From: Saprospiraceae bacterium
Lineage (GTDB): Bacteria > Bacteroidota > Bacteroidia > Chitinophagales > Saprospiraceae
Direction: 5' to 3'
NCBI GenBank assembly: GCA_020627705.1
Contig: JAHDGJ010000001.1
Coordinates: forward strand, 497,633 to 561,632
DNA length: 64,000 nt
Shown: positions 18,592 through 28,165 of the stretch, piece by piece
Position numbering within the stretch: position 1 is the first letter of the stretch
Layout: the number at the start of each line of letters is the position of its first letter
Program-made: the position numbers and the translations under genes
The notes under the pieces: model-generated
What the model was told of the DNA's origin: nothing
The model's input: only the letters and a program-made list of their open reading frames with translations
Databases searched by the model: none

Positions 18592-20199
18592 TTAACTAGC
18601 GATAGAAGCTTCTCTTTTGATTTTTCGAACACTTCTTTCTAATGATTTAATAGGTGAATTTTTGAGACTCTTGATTCGCCGTTCAATAATTTCTACCTCT
18701 ATATTTCTTTCTTTAGCATTCACTTCAAATTCTTCAATGATTTCTATTACATCTTGATCGATGTCGATTGATTCTGAAGCGTCAATTACTACCTTTTTAT
18801 TATCCGGAATTACATTCAATGCTCTTTGGATGTTGGCTTTGTTTAAGAAAGAAACATCTTGTGTTAATTTCAGAACAATCTCTCCATTCTCTGCTAAAGA
18901 TTCATCAGATTCGAACAAAAACGGCTTTTGATAATTTTCGTACAATACAAAGAATATTGCTACCACTAATCCTATTCCGATACCCATCAAAAGATCTGTA
19001 AGAACGATTCCTAATATGGTAACGATAAAAGGCAAAAATGATTTCCACCCTTTGTTATACATCTCTTTAAAAAGACTTGGTTTTGCCAATTTGTACCCAA
19101 CCAAAAATAAAATAGCCGCCAAACAAGCCAACGGAATCATGTTTAGTACAGTTGGGATAATCATCGCACTAAATAGCAAAATAAAACCATGCGCAATAGC
19201 AGAAACTTTGGTCTTACCGCCTGATAATATATTGGTTGAACTTCTAACAATAACCTGAGTTACAGGTAATCCTCCAATGAGTCCCGAAACCAAGTTTCCA
19301 ATACCCTGTGCTCTCAATTCTTGATTAGCTGGAGATACCCTTTTAAGAGGATCCAATTTGTCAGTGGCCTCTAAACACAACAGCGTTTCTAAGGAAGCAA
19401 CTACAGCAAGCGTGATGGCCACTGTATATACTTGAGGGTTATTCCATGCAGAAAAATCAGGGAAAGTAAATAAGTTTAAGAATCCTGAAAAACTATCAGC
19501 TACCGGGATTGAAACCACTTGATCTGCTTTGAGAGCCCACGCACCACCTGCAAACATCAAACTCAATAAAATTCCTCCAGTGACCACAACTAAGGGACCT
19601 TGAATAATTCTAAACAATCCAATTTTTTTCATAAATCCTTGCTCCCACAAAATCAAAATAGCAAGAGAGACTATGGTAATGCATAAAGCACCAGGACTGA
19701 TCCCTTCGAACATATAATAAAATTGAGAAAAGGTATTGTGACCATCTGCTTGAGAGAAAGCCATATTTCCCTCAAAATCTTTATCATATCCTACCGCATG
19801 AGGGATTTGTTTTAGAAAAATGATCACTCCAATACCGGCAAGCATCCCCTTTATTACTGAGGAAGGGAAATAATAGCCAATGATTCCAGCCTTGAGTACA
19901 CCTAAAATAAATTGAAAAACTCCAGCGATCACTACCGCTAAGAGAAACACTTCAAAGGCACCTAAATCTTGTATTGCTGTTAATACAATTACCGCAAGAC
20001 CAGCAGCTGGACCACTTACTCCTAATTGCGATCCGCTCAAAGCACCTACTACGATGCCCCCTACAATCCCAGCAATTATACCAGAAAACAATGGTGCGCC
20101 TGAAGCAAGGGCAATACCCAAACATAAGGGTACAGCGACCAAAAACACGATTAACGATGCTGGCAAATCATTCTTTAAATTCTTTACATATTGTTGCAT
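18592..20199 (-). CDS. SulP family inorganic anion transporter with STAS-like tail
   Basis: A 535-residue membrane protein. An N-terminal NDLPASLIVFLVAVPLCLGIALASGAP-like region (read in pieces) and GVSGPAAGLAVIVL are typical of SulP/SLC26 carriers, with about 12-14 helices to residue 415. The C-terminal 430-510 region resembles a STAS domain (KLTQDVSFLNKANI, VVIDASES). Members move sulfate or bicarbonate. Direct linkage to carbonic anhydrase favours bicarbonate, possibly with sodium, but this is inference. It is the first gene of a two-gene operon. A TetR regulator is transcribed divergently 155 bases away. Confidence 0.9.
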   Translation of the reverse strand: MQQYVKNLKNDLPASLIVFLVAVPLCLGIALASGAPLFSGIIAGIVGGIVVGALSGSQLGVSGPAAGLAVIVLTAIQDLGAFEVFLLAVVIAGVFQFILGVLKAGIIGYYFPSSVIKGMLAGIGVIIFLKQIPHAVGYDKDFEGNMAFSQADGHNTFSQFYYMFEGISPGALCITIVSLAILILWEQGFMKKIGLFRIIQGPLVVVTGGILLSLMFAGGAWALKADQVVSIPVADSFSGFLNLFTFPDFSAWNNPQVYTVAITLAVVASLETLLCLEATDKLDPLKRVSPANQELRAQGIGNLVSGLIGGLPVTQVIVRSSTNILSGGKTKVSAIAHGFILLFSAMIIPTVLNMIPLACLAAILFLVGYKLAKPSLFKEMYNKGWKSFLPFIVTILGIVLTDLLMGIGIGLVVAIFFVLYENYQKPFLFESDESLAENGEIVLKLTQDVSFLNKANIQRALNVIPDNKKVVIDASESIDIDQDVIEIIEEFEVNAKERNIEVEIIERRIKSLKNSPIKSLERSVRKIKREASIAS

Positions 20200-20240
20200 G
20201 GCTTAAATTTTGTACGAAACTACTATAATTTTGTTAAATG

Positions 20241-20253
20241 TTAGTATTACTAA
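20241..20253. promoter_or_regulatory. Candidate operator between SulP operon and TetR gene
   Basis: TTAGTATTACTAA is a perfect 13-base palindrome (six-base arms, one central base) in the shared 155-base intergenic region. Such symmetry fits a TetR-family dimer site, and the divergent regulator is the obvious candidate to bind it. Chance palindromes occur in AT-rich DNA, so support is modest. Confidence 0.35.
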
Positions 20254-20354
20254 TATTTTTGTTAGCAATTAATTAACATATATAAGTATAAATGGTTCAT
20301 TTGGTAGTAACAAATATTTATTTATGAGTAAAATATCCTTAACTTTTAGACATT

Positions 20355-21032
20355 ATGGTAATCACCAGTAACATTACAATACCGGTCGGATTATATCTGA
20401 GAGACCCCCTACAAACCAGTTTGGGGCGCAAAATCATAAGTCACAGCATAGACTTGATTGATGAAATAGGTTTCGAGTCGTTTACATTTAAAAAGCTTGC
20501 GATACGGATGGAATCTAACGAAACCTCACTGTATCGCTATTTTGAAAACAAACATCTGCTCTTGCTATACCTCGTGGTTTGGTATTGGAATTGGGTAAGC
20601 TCCTTAATAGACTACAATACCAAAAACATCATCGATCCAATTAAAAGACTTGTCATCATCATAGAAAATTTTGTAGATGCTACCAAAGAAAACCCAACCA
20701 TAGATTTTGTAAATGAAAAGAAGCTGCATCATATTATCATAAACGAATCGTCCAAATCATATCATACCAAAAAAATTGATACCGAAAATCAAGAAGGCTT
20801 TTTTAAAGCCTATAAAATGTTAATTGAAAAGGTGTCAAATGTCATTTTAGAAATTGACCATACATTTCCTTACCCCCATGCACTTGCCAGTAATCTATTC
20901 GAAATGGCAAACAATCAAATTTATTTTGCGGAACATTTGCCAAAACTTACGGATGTCAAAGTCAAAAATGAGAATTACGACGAAGTTGTGGAACTTTTGA
21001 TTTTCTACGCCAAAAGACTTTTAAATCGCTAA
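20355..21032 (+). CDS. TetR/AcrR family transcriptional regulator
   Basis: A 225-residue regulator. The N-terminal helix-turn-helix (about residues 25-70) shows IISHSIDLIDEIGFESFTFKKLA (read in pieces), then NETSLYRYFENKHLLLLYLVVWYW, the usual TetR recognition-helix arrangement. The C-terminal ligand domain is not recognisable. It is transcribed away from the SulP/carbonic anhydrase operon and may regulate that operon or itself. The next 237 bases before the Kelch gene contain no gene; I see only AT-rich sequence with a weak six-base inverted repeat. Confidence 0.85.
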   Translation: MVITSNITIPVGLYLRDPLQTSLGRKIISHSIDLIDEIGFESFTFKKLAIRMESNETSLYRYFENKHLLLLYLVVWYWNWVSSLIDYNTKNIIDPIKRLVIIIENFVDATKENPTIDFVNEKKLHHIIINESSKSYHTKKIDTENQEGFFKAYKMLIEKVSNVILEIDHTFPYPHALASNLFEMANNQIYFAEHLPKLTDVKVKNENYDEVVELLIFYAKRLLNR

Positions 21033-21269
21033 ATCTTTTTGACTTCTTCTTACATATTTCATTTGATCTTTGACTTATTTTTTGACAATTGTTAGAGCTA
21101 AGTTTTGTTTTGGACCATTCAATTATCGCAGTTACGACAAAAAGATAAATCAATAAGGTGGCACGAGTAGAGCTTCATTATTTTTTTTCAAGCTCCAACC
21201 CTTTTCTTTTTAATTTCGTACGATTCTAGAAAGCACCTTTATTTTAACGTCATTTCACTTAAGCCAAGA

Positions 21270-23438
21270 ATGAAAAAATCACTGCTACCGTCACTGCTCC
21301 CCTTATGTTCCTTTTTATTACTTTCTTTTTTAACTGCTCAAAATTGTCATGCACAAGAATGGTCCCAGGTAAACAATCCTCCTTTTTATAAGGATCACAG
21401 CAATGGTTTTGGGTTTGGTGATAAAGCATACATATTTGAGGGAGATAGTGATCAAGTATGGGAATATAATCCTTCATTGGATCAATGGACGAACATTGCC
21501 ACCTTTCCCGGTGGATCAAGAGCCTTAGCCATAGGTGAAGACTGGAATGGCAAATATTATTTTGGATTTGGTTTTGGCGATGGAGGTGCTCTAAACGATT
21601 TATGGGAATTTAACCCGGTGGATACTTCTTTTACCCAATTGCCCGATTGTCCGTGCGAAGGCAGAGGTCATCCTGCACTTGTTGCACACAAGGACAAAAT
21701 AATAATGGGTACAGGATCAGGATCAAATGGAGATTTGGATGATATGTGGGAATTTGATTTGATCACACAAGAATGGAGGCAATTGGAAGATCTTCCTGGT
21801 GGACCTCGGCATCATCCTTTTCAATTTGGCATAGACGATTACGTTTTTATCGGTGGTGGACACCTTACTAATTGGTTTAAATATCACTTAGAAACGAGCG
21901 AAATGACGCCAATTAACAACCTCCCCTTGGGTAGAGTTGCAGGCGCTCAATTTGATTACGCTGGTCTTGGTTTTTTATTGGGGGGAGACGATCGTTTTCA
22001 TGTACATGTCCCGGCAGTGCAGTCTTTTATGTCTTATGATTATCAAAATGATATTTGGACCAACTTGCCCCCTTTACCCAATGGTAGTAGATGGGCTTGC
22101 AGTGCTTTTATTGTAGAGGACATTTTGTATTTCTTTGGTGGAATTGATTCTGATGAGGAAGATAATACCATGTGGAAATTTGATATGAGCTACATTAGTT
22201 GCGCGCCACCTAATTCGATAAATCTATCTAATCTAACAGATGTTTCTGCCAATTTAAATTGGTCCAATGCCTCCAACAGTGAGTCGGACACTGTAAAGTG
22301 GCGAATCCTAGGCGAGAATACTTGGAACATAGTGGCCGATGCTAATCCGATTCTAACGCTCGAAAATCTAGAGGCTTGTACGGAGTATGAATATCAAATA
22401 TTTTCAGAATGTGGGGATATTACCACAAATTCAGAGGTATTACAATTTAAGACTGATGGATGTTGTACGAATCCGGTATTAGAATTCACTCCTGTGTCAG
22501 AAAATGTGGTTGACATTGTATGGCCAGAGATTCTAGCCTCTGATGAGTATGAACTTAGGTGGAGGGTACAAGGTGAGACTGATTGGACCATCAACACTAC
22601 CGCTCAAAACCAATTATCCTTGCAAGGTCTACAAGAATGCACCGTATATGAGGCGCAGATCAAAAGCATTTGTCAAATTGAAACTATAGATTTTGGGGAG
22701 ACCTTTACTTTTTTTACTAAAGGTTGCGGAGCATGTACGGATTTAGAGTATTGCGGAACTTCAGAACTAAACACAGATCTGTTGTTATATATTGACCAAG
22801 TGGTGATTGACTCGTATACCGAAACAAGTGGATACAACGAAGGCTATGAAAGTTTTGCCACACCTAATGCCGAAGAATACGAATTGGGAAGTTCAATTCA
22901 AGTCGATGTACATATGGGAACAGATGAAAACTTTGCTTTAGGCTATATCTATGTTTGGTTGGATCTCAATGCAGATGGTCTATTTACAGAAGAGGAACTT
23001 ATGGGCAACACGGTAGCTTTTAATGAAGTTGCTTCGTTTGATTTTGAGATTCCATTTTCTGCTCAAGCTGGATTAACCAAAATGAGAATTACGGCTTTGA
23101 CAGATGATTTCAATACCTCCGCATGCGAATTTGGAGAAAACACGGTTGGGGAAATCGAGGACTATTGCATTCGCTTATTGTCAACAAGTTCTACGAACGA
23201 ATCCGAACTCTTGGAAGTGAACGTGTACCCGAATCCAGCCACTGATGTCATCTATTTTGACCTCAAGGATCAAACAAAGCAGTACAACATCCAATTGATA
23301 GATCAAGTAGGTAGAAAAGTATTTGTTTCGGATTTAAATAGTACTTTCTTGGATATTTCTCATATACCAAGCGGAATGTACTTTTTAGAAGTTTCGAATG
23401 AAGATTCAAAATCAACCATTAAATTGATCAAAGATTAA
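21270..23438 (+). CDS. Type IX-secreted Kelch / fibronectin III / GEVED protein
   Basis: A 722-residue extracellular protein. A signal peptide (residues 1-29, ending CHAQ) is followed by Kelch-type repeats (about 30-310: WEYNPSLDQWTNIATFPGGSR, LWEFNPVDTSFTQLP, MWEFDLITQEWRQLEDLPGG). Two fibronectin III-like domains follow (about 312-395 and 400-482). Next is a GEVED domain (about 490-635, with YVWLDLNADGLFTEEE and GEIEDYCI). A type IX sorting domain (about 645-722, NVYPNPATD ... IPSGMYFLEV) ends in KLIKD. The architecture suggests a surface-attached adhesion or glycan-binding protein. It is monocistronic. Confidence 0.92.
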   Translation: MKKSLLPSLLPLCSFLLLSFLTAQNCHAQEWSQVNNPPFYKDHSNGFGFGDKAYIFEGDSDQVWEYNPSLDQWTNIATFPGGSRALAIGEDWNGKYYFGFGFGDGGALNDLWEFNPVDTSFTQLPDCPCEGRGHPALVAHKDKIIMGTGSGSNGDLDDMWEFDLITQEWRQLEDLPGGPRHHPFQFGIDDYVFIGGGHLTNWFKYHLETSEMTPINNLPLGRVAGAQFDYAGLGFLLGGDDRFHVHVPAVQSFMSYDYQNDIWTNLPPLPNGSRWACSAFIVEDILYFFGGIDSDEEDNTMWKFDMSYISCAPPNSINLSNLTDVSANLNWSNASNSESDTVKWRILGENTWNIVADANPILTLENLEACTEYEYQIFSECGDITTNSEVLQFKTDGCCTNPVLEFTPVSENVVDIVWPEILASDEYELRWRVQGETDWTINTTAQNQLSLQGLQECTVYEAQIKSICQIETIDFGETFTFFTKGCGACTDLEYCGTSELNTDLLLYIDQVVIDSYTETSGYNEGYESFATPNAEEYELGSSIQVDVHMGTDENFALGYIYVWLDLNADGLFTEEELMGNTVAFNEVASFDFEIPFSAQAGLTKMRITALTDDFNTSACEFGENTVGEIEDYCIRLLSTSSTNESELLEVNVYPNPATDVIYFDLKDQTKQYNIQLIDQVGRKVFVSDLNSTFLDISHIPSGMYFLEVSNEDSKSTIKLIKD

Positions 23439-23487
23439 ATCTGATTGACTTCTCTTATTCGCCATCGTATTTTTATCAAAAAGTATA

Positions 23488-24033
23488 ATGGGGAAGATAT
23501 TTGAAAAGCTCAGTTCGGCGCATAGGGACTTTATTGAAAAGCAAAAAGTATTTTTTGTTGCAACTGCTGCGACAGAAGGGTCTGTAAACCTGTCCCCAAA
23601 GGGCTTAGACTCCTTACGGGTCTTGGACGAACATTACCTTGTTTGGCTCAACTTAACTGGCAGTGGCAATGAAACCGCTGCGCACATTAAACAAAACCCG
23701 AGAATGACCCTTATGTTTTGCGCGTTTGAAGGCCCACCTCTTATTTTAAGAATTCATGGTCAAGCCGAAATGTTTCAACAAGGTCATCTGGAGTGGGAGC
23801 ACTACGCTAGCCTCTTTCCTTCAAGTGTTTCGACAAGACAATTCTACAAGGTCAAGATAGAACGTGTCATTACCTCATGTGGGTTTGGAGTACCTCTTAT
23901 GGCTTTTAAAGAAGAGAGAACACTGCTCCCTGAGTGGGCTGAGAAAAAAGGTGAAGAAGGCATAAAACAATATTGGAAAGAAAAGAATCAAAAAAGTTTT
24001 GATGGCTTCGATACAGATATCCCCATAGATTAG
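23488..24033 (+). CDS. Pyridoxamine 5'-phosphate oxidase family protein
   Basis: A 181-residue split-barrel flavin-binding protein. The N-terminus reads HRDFIEKQKVFFVATAA...NLSPKG, then LVWLNLTGSGNETAAHIKQNPRMTLMFCAFEG (in pieces) and LRIHGQAEM. These are typical of PPOX-like proteins that bind FMN or F420, whose substrates are mostly unknown. A C-terminal extension (EWAEKKGEEGIKQYWKEKNQ) is common in this subgroup. It is not PdxH itself, because the pyridoxal phosphate signature is absent. It is a single gene, convergent with the HlyIII-type gene 17 bases away. Confidence 0.85.
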   Translation: MGKIFEKLSSAHRDFIEKQKVFFVATAATEGSVNLSPKGLDSLRVLDEHYLVWLNLTGSGNETAAHIKQNPRMTLMFCAFEGPPLILRIHGQAEMFQQGHLEWEHYASLFPSSVSTRQFYKVKIERVITSCGFGVPLMAFKEERTLLPEWAEKKGEEGIKQYWKEKNQKSFDGFDTDIPID

Positions 24034-24050
24034 ATCGGTATAATCTTACA

Positions 24051-24743
24051 TTATACATATCGGTATATCACCCAATAATGACATAAGCTCCCAAGCATAA
24101 CGAAGACATGGAATACCGCATGATTATATTTCAAAGATTTGATGGAATAAATCAGTGCACCTAAGGTATAAATTACGCCCCCAGCAACCAATAAATAAAG
24201 TCCATTTGAATCAAGATTTGAAATCAAGGGTTTCACAACAAAAAGAGCCAACCAGCCCATAAGCACATACATGATTGTCGAAAGTCGATCATACTTTCCT
24301 GTATAAAAAAGTTTGAGTACGACACCCAAAAGCGCAAAGCTCCAAACAACGCAAAACAATGCGAAACCATAAGAATCTTTTAGTGTAATAAGGCAGAAAG
24401 GAGTATAACTGCCGGCGATCAATACATATATAGCCGCGTGATCAACTATGTTTAACCACCTTCTTCGTAAAGGATTCTTTGCACTATGATACAAGGTAGA
24501 TGCGGCATACAAACTCATCAAGCTGATTCCAAAAATCAGACAGCTCCAGAAATATAGCTTACTATTGATTTGAATCGCCTTTTTGATCAAAAAAAAAGTT
24601 CCGAGGATACTTAATCCAAAACCTAATCCATGTGTAATGACATTAAGCATTTCCTCCTCTTTGGAATAATAATGGAGCAAGGGATTCGATTCTTCCCTTA
24701 GATCAGATGGAGTGTGTGGTAATTGGCTTCCCATAAATAACAT
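24051..24743 (-). CDS. Hemolysin III / PAQR-type membrane protein
   Basis: A 230-residue protein with seven hydrophobic segments. Motifs are EEEMLNVITHGLGFGLSILG, SLYAASTLYHS, RRWLNIVDHAAIYVLIAGSYTPFCLI and NHAVFHVFVMLGSLCHYW. They contain the family's conserved Ser/Asp/His residues, which bind zinc in the related adiponectin receptors. Despite the name, the family is probably a membrane hydrolase of lipids rather than a toxin. The ATG follows the Rieske gene's TAA directly (zero gap); an in-frame ATG three codons later could also serve. It is the last gene of the kinase-regulator-Rieske operon. Confidence 0.88.
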   Translation of the reverse strand: MLFMGSQLPHTPSDLREESNPLLHYYSKEEEMLNVITHGLGFGLSILGTFFLIKKAIQINSKLYFWSCLIFGISLMSLYAASTLYHSAKNPLRRRWLNIVDHAAIYVLIAGSYTPFCLITLKDSYGFALFCVVWSFALLGVVLKLFYTGKYDRLSTIMYVLMGWLALFVVKPLISNLDSNGLYLLVAGGVIYTLGALIYSIKSLKYNHAVFHVFVMLGSLCHYWVIYRYV

Positions 24744-25829
24744 TTAATCCTCTAGAAACTTACACAACAAACTTTGAAAATGATGCACGCCTTTTTCTTT
24801 GGTGGGCGAAAACCTTCCTGTTTGATAGAACCTAGATTTGAGTCCTCGGTGCACTCCTTCAACCACAAATTCATCCTCTCGTTCTACTTTATCCATGAGT
24901 ACCTGCGCAGAGGTGCTCATCTCTTGATCTCCGGGCAAATACGTAATAAAAGAAACTCTGGTTTTATTAGGCGATATTGGTTTTACCACATTGACCGAAA
25001 GGCCCCAGGGATAAAAGTTAAACATCATATTGGGAAATAGCCAAAAGTAATATGCTGCGATTTGCTTACCATAGTCTTCATGATCCTTGGGTAAATCAAA
25101 TGGCTGATCAGCCCCAGTCGCATACCCAATTTGCAAATTCATATGGTCGTACAACTCAGTGGTATAACTTTCGTAATCCAAAATGGCATTTAAATCTTTG
25201 TGCACAAATGGAATATGAAAGCCCTCGAGATAATTATCACAATACAACGCCCAATGGCAATTGACCAAATAATCCTTACTCGTAGCAGCATCTCTTTTAA
25301 ATCTATCAAGATTCAAAAACCCAACTTTTCTGGACATGACGTCAAGAGTATTGCCTAGATCAAAAGTGGGATCAAGACCAACAAATAAATGCTCAAACCA
25401 ATTTTTGACTGCAAATTGATGCAAATGATCACAAGCTCTTGGGAAATTTTCAACTTCTTTAAACTCGGGCATATATTCCATTTTACCATCCATAGCAAAT
25501 CGACGGCCATGATACATGCAAGTGAGTTTTTTCATTTTTCCCGGTTGATGGATCAAAATATTTGCACGATGCGTGCAGATGTTGCTTTGGGCATTGATGT
25601 GTTGATTGGTATCTCGAGTTAATAAAACCGGTTCATCCAAGTAGTGATCCAACAAATTAATTGGGTGGGCATAATCAGTCAACGGCAACAAAGAATGACT
25701 GTCTCCTACCCATTGCCAAGACTTAGCAAATATTTTTTCCTTGATTTGATTAAAAACTTCTTCACTTTGATAAAAACTACCTGGGAGGGTTTCTGCCTTT
25801 CGGATGTCCGGATCAATAAAATATTTCAT
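24744..25829 (-). CDS. Rieske non-heme iron oxygenase, alpha-subunit type
   Basis: A 361-residue aromatic-ring-hydroxylating or choline-monooxygenase-like enzyme. The Rieske [2Fe-2S] ligands are C85, H87, C104 and H107 (CTH-x16-CMYH). The mononuclear iron site shows E202, H205 and H210 (DNYLEGFHIPFVH), with a likely third carboxylate in REDEFVVEG near the C-terminus. No ferredoxin reductase partner is in the window. The substrate cannot be read from sequence; quaternary amine or aromatic compounds are both possible. It lies 13 bases after the response regulator and directly before the HlyIII gene, so it is probably in the same operon. Confidence 0.88.
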   Translation of the reverse strand: MKYFIDPDIRKAETLPGSFYQSEEVFNQIKEKIFAKSWQWVGDSHSLLPLTDYAHPINLLDHYLDEPVLLTRDTNQHINAQSNICTHRANILIHQPGKMKKLTCMYHGRRFAMDGKMEYMPEFKEVENFPRACDHLHQFAVKNWFEHLFVGLDPTFDLGNTLDVMSRKVGFLNLDRFKRDAATSKDYLVNCHWALYCDNYLEGFHIPFVHKDLNAILDYESYTTELYDHMNLQIGYATGADQPFDLPKDHEDYGKQIAAYYFWLFPNMMFNFYPWGLSVNVVKPISPNKTRVSFITYLPGDQEMSTSAQVLMDKVEREDEFVVEGVHRGLKSRFYQTGRFSPTKEKGVHHFQSLLCKFLED

Positions 25830-25842
25830 GAATCAAAAATGA

Positions 25843-26532
25843 TCAATTTTCCACAAGAAATTGATACCCAACGCCCTTTAAAGTAATGATTCGGATTTTG
25901 GAGTGGTCAGAAAAATACTTCCGAAGCTTCGCAATATAAACATCCAAATTTCTAGAATTGTAAAAAGAATCATCCCCCCATGCTGCAAGTAAAATTTCTT
26001 TCCGATCTGTCACCTCATTTATATTTTCGCACAACAACTTAAGAATGGTACTTTCCTTATGCGAAAGCTTATACGTCTGCAAGGCTGAACGCAATTCGTA
26101 TCGTTTGGGTTGAAAAGTAAATTCACCCAATTGATATTCCTTTGAGGTACTTTGTTTTGTCTGATGGGATCCGACTCTTTTTAATAAGGCATTGATACGT
26201 ACTATGAGCTCCTCCATACTAAAGGGTTTGCGCATGTAATCGTTAGCACCAACTTCAAATCCCTTAACCACATCCTTGCTCTGGCTTTTAGCGGATAGAA
26301 ATATAATTGGAATATCAGGACTTATGCGCCTAATTTCTTCAGCCAGATCATATCCATTCATCTTAGGCAACATGATATCCAAAACGCAGATATCAAAAGA
26401 TTGATTTTTAAAAGCACGAATAGCGTCTATACCGTTAGGCTTCAGCACCAATTGATAGCCCTCCTTTTCTAAGGTATCGCTGACTATTTTAGCCAAGAAA
26501 GGTTCGTCCTCTACATATAAAATCTTACTCAT
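25843..26532 (-). CDS. OmpR-family response regulator (RprY-like)
   Basis: A 229-residue regulator. The receiver domain has YVEDEP, phospho-acceptor D52 in VLDIMLPKMNG and K102 in RKPF. The C-terminal winged helix (about 130-228) includes SHKESTILKLLCENINEVTDRKEILLAAWGDDSF (in pieces), RNLDVYIAKLRKYF and ITLKGVGYQF. It overlaps the kinase gene by eight bases, so the two are translationally coupled. Three phased ATTAACCT repeats upstream of the divergent GLPGLI gene (28107-28145) are a good candidate for its binding site. Confidence 0.93.
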   Translation of the reverse strand: MSKILYVEDEPFLAKIVSDTLEKEGYQLVLKPNGIDAIRAFKNQSFDICVLDIMLPKMNGYDLAEEIRRISPDIPIIFLSAKSQSKDVVKGFEVGANDYMRKPFSMEELIVRINALLKRVGSHQTKQSTSKEYQLGEFTFQPKRYELRSALQTYKLSHKESTILKLLCENINEVTDRKEILLAAWGDDSFYNSRNLDVYIAKLRKYFSDHSKIRIITLKGVGYQFLVEN

Positions 26533-28063
26533 TGGATGTTGGTATCTTTATAAAAAAAGTGGTTCCCTCATCAATTTTGCTCTCCACACGTATGGTTCCT
26601 TGGTGCTTTTCGATGATTTCTTTTACGTAGTGCAGTCCTATGCCATGACCTTTTACATCATGAGTGTCTTGTGAAGGCACGCGAAAAAAGCGATCAAAAA
26701 TTTTACTGATGTATTCCTTAGAAATCCCTTCACCTTTATCCGAAACAGCAATACGTATCATGTTATGGCTGCTATTCAAATTCAGAGATATTTCTGGACT
26801 TTGCCCTGAATATTTTATTGCGTTATCCATCAAATTATAGATAACATTGGTCAGATGTATAGGATCTCCATGGACAGTAAAATCATCCCCATATGATTCA
26901 AAATCAAGAGATACATCATTTTTAACAAAGTGCAAATCCATTGATTTTATAATCTGCTCTATCAATGTTTTTAAGTCAACGGATTCTCTTTCCAACTCTA
27001 AATCTCCACCTTCATAATTTGACATTTGCATAACCTTATCGACAAGAATCTCTAATCTGTTTAACTCGTGTTTAGAAATATCTAAATATTCTTTGCGCTT
27101 ATTTACATCTTCTATTGCCCCAAAATCACTTAAAGCTTCTAATGCTACCCCAACGGTAGCTATTGGAGTTTTTAGTTCGTGAGTCATATTGGAAACAAAT
27201 GCCGCCTTCATTTCATTTAGCTTGCGCTGTGATCGAAGTGTTTTGTTTATCATAAAAAAAGAAAGAGCTATCATTCCAAACAAAATACTGCTCATCAAAA
27301 ACGATGGAATTATCTTCCGAAACAAATAAGATCGAATCTCATCAAAACGCGCGAAAGTGTATTGATTGAGCGCGGGATGTGAAACAAAAGGAATACTCAA
27401 ATACCTTGAAGATTGTATACTACTATCTACAACCTCATAATTTTGTGGCAGCCCCGCCTTAGCTAAAAATTTGGAAAAATACTTTTCAATATTTTTCACT
27501 TCTTCCCCCATGTGGGAACGAAAGACTTTGAATTCTTCTTTCCCTCCATCTTTAGTCCCCCGAATGCTAGAAGAAATCTCAATGAAGGTAGAATCAGACT
27601 GTGTATAATTTAAAAACCGAGGCAACACTTGAATCGGTGCTATCGTATCCCCTTTCCAATTGGGAATACTATCCTCAACACTCAAAAATTGGTAAGAATA
27701 TTTGCTTGATTCAGATCCCTTTTCATCGATCCTTTCTTCCAAGCCATCTATTTGCATGGAGAAATTAAAATCTTCGGAATCATCTACAGATGATGAAATG
27801 AAAATACTGTCAAAATCTTTAAAATGTGGCGCGGATATATTAAACTCTCTGCCATCAAATCCATCCGTTGTCACAATAGTAATTACCTGAGCAAAAATAG
27901 AATCCTTGATTTCGCCATTGGCTAAAGACAATTGATCCTTAAGCTTTTGCTCTAGCTCTACTCTTTCTTTGGCATATTGCGTAGTATTCCAATAAACGAG
28001 AAAGGCGCCCAAGCAGAGCAAGCTTAAAATCATCCAAATTCTATACAAAGCTTTTCCTTTCAT
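26525..28063 (-). CDS. Sensor histidine kinase
   Basis: A 512-residue membrane kinase. It has two membrane segments (about residues 7-25 and 255-275) around a periplasmic sensor of about 225 residues with no recognised fold. HisKA contains phospho-acceptor H295 in MTHELKTPIATVG. The ATPase domain has NLMDNAIKYS (N box), DKGEGIS (G1) and GHGIGLHYV (G2). It is first in an operon with the regulator, Rieske oxygenase and HlyIII genes. Kinase and regulator overlap by eight bases. The divergent GLPGLI/barrel pair suggests it senses an envelope condition. Confidence 0.92.
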   Translation of the reverse strand: MKGKALYRIWMILSLLCLGAFLVYWNTTQYAKERVELEQKLKDQLSLANGEIKDSIFAQVITIVTTDGFDGREFNISAPHFKDFDSIFISSSVDDSEDFNFSMQIDGLEERIDEKGSESSKYSYQFLSVEDSIPNWKGDTIAPIQVLPRFLNYTQSDSTFIEISSSIRGTKDGGKEEFKVFRSHMGEEVKNIEKYFSKFLAKAGLPQNYEVVDSSIQSSRYLSIPFVSHPALNQYTFARFDEIRSYLFRKIIPSFLMSSILFGMIALSFFMINKTLRSQRKLNEMKAAFVSNMTHELKTPIATVGVALEALSDFGAIEDVNKRKEYLDISKHELNRLEILVDKVMQMSNYEGGDLELERESVDLKTLIEQIIKSMDLHFVKNDVSLDFESYGDDFTVHGDPIHLTNVIYNLMDNAIKYSGQSPEISLNLNSSHNMIRIAVSDKGEGISKEYISKIFDRFFRVPSQDTHDVKGHGIGLHYVKEIIEKHQGTIRVESKIDEGTTFFIKIPTSNE

Positions 28064-28106
28064 TCTAATACAAAAATAAACCAGCCTTTTTCAAGTCTTG
28101 GCTTTC

Positions 28107-28145
28107 ATTAACCTTAATTAACCTTAATTCTAGTTTGATTAACCT
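28107..28145 (+). promoter_or_regulatory. Three phased ATTAACCT direct repeats, candidate response-regulator site
   Basis: ATTAACCT occurs at 28107-28114, 28117-28124 and 28138-28145. The starts are 10 and 21 bases apart, about one and two helical turns. OmpR-family regulators bind such tandem direct repeats. The last copy ends 20 bases before a perfect -7 element, in the activator position. The neighbouring response regulator is the likely binder; that link is inference. Confidence 0.55.
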
Positions 28146-28165
28146 AGAGCAGAGCCATTACACCA

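Noticed and set aside
20190..20199. ATGCAACAAT at the SulP start resembling the Fur/Zur half site
   Set aside because: It is the start codon and first codons of the transporter gene and lacks the second half site.
21170..21195. Inverted repeat GAGCTT ... AAGCTC after the TetR gene
   Set aside because: Only six base pairs around an A/T-rich loop, with no T-run in position; too weak for a terminator call.
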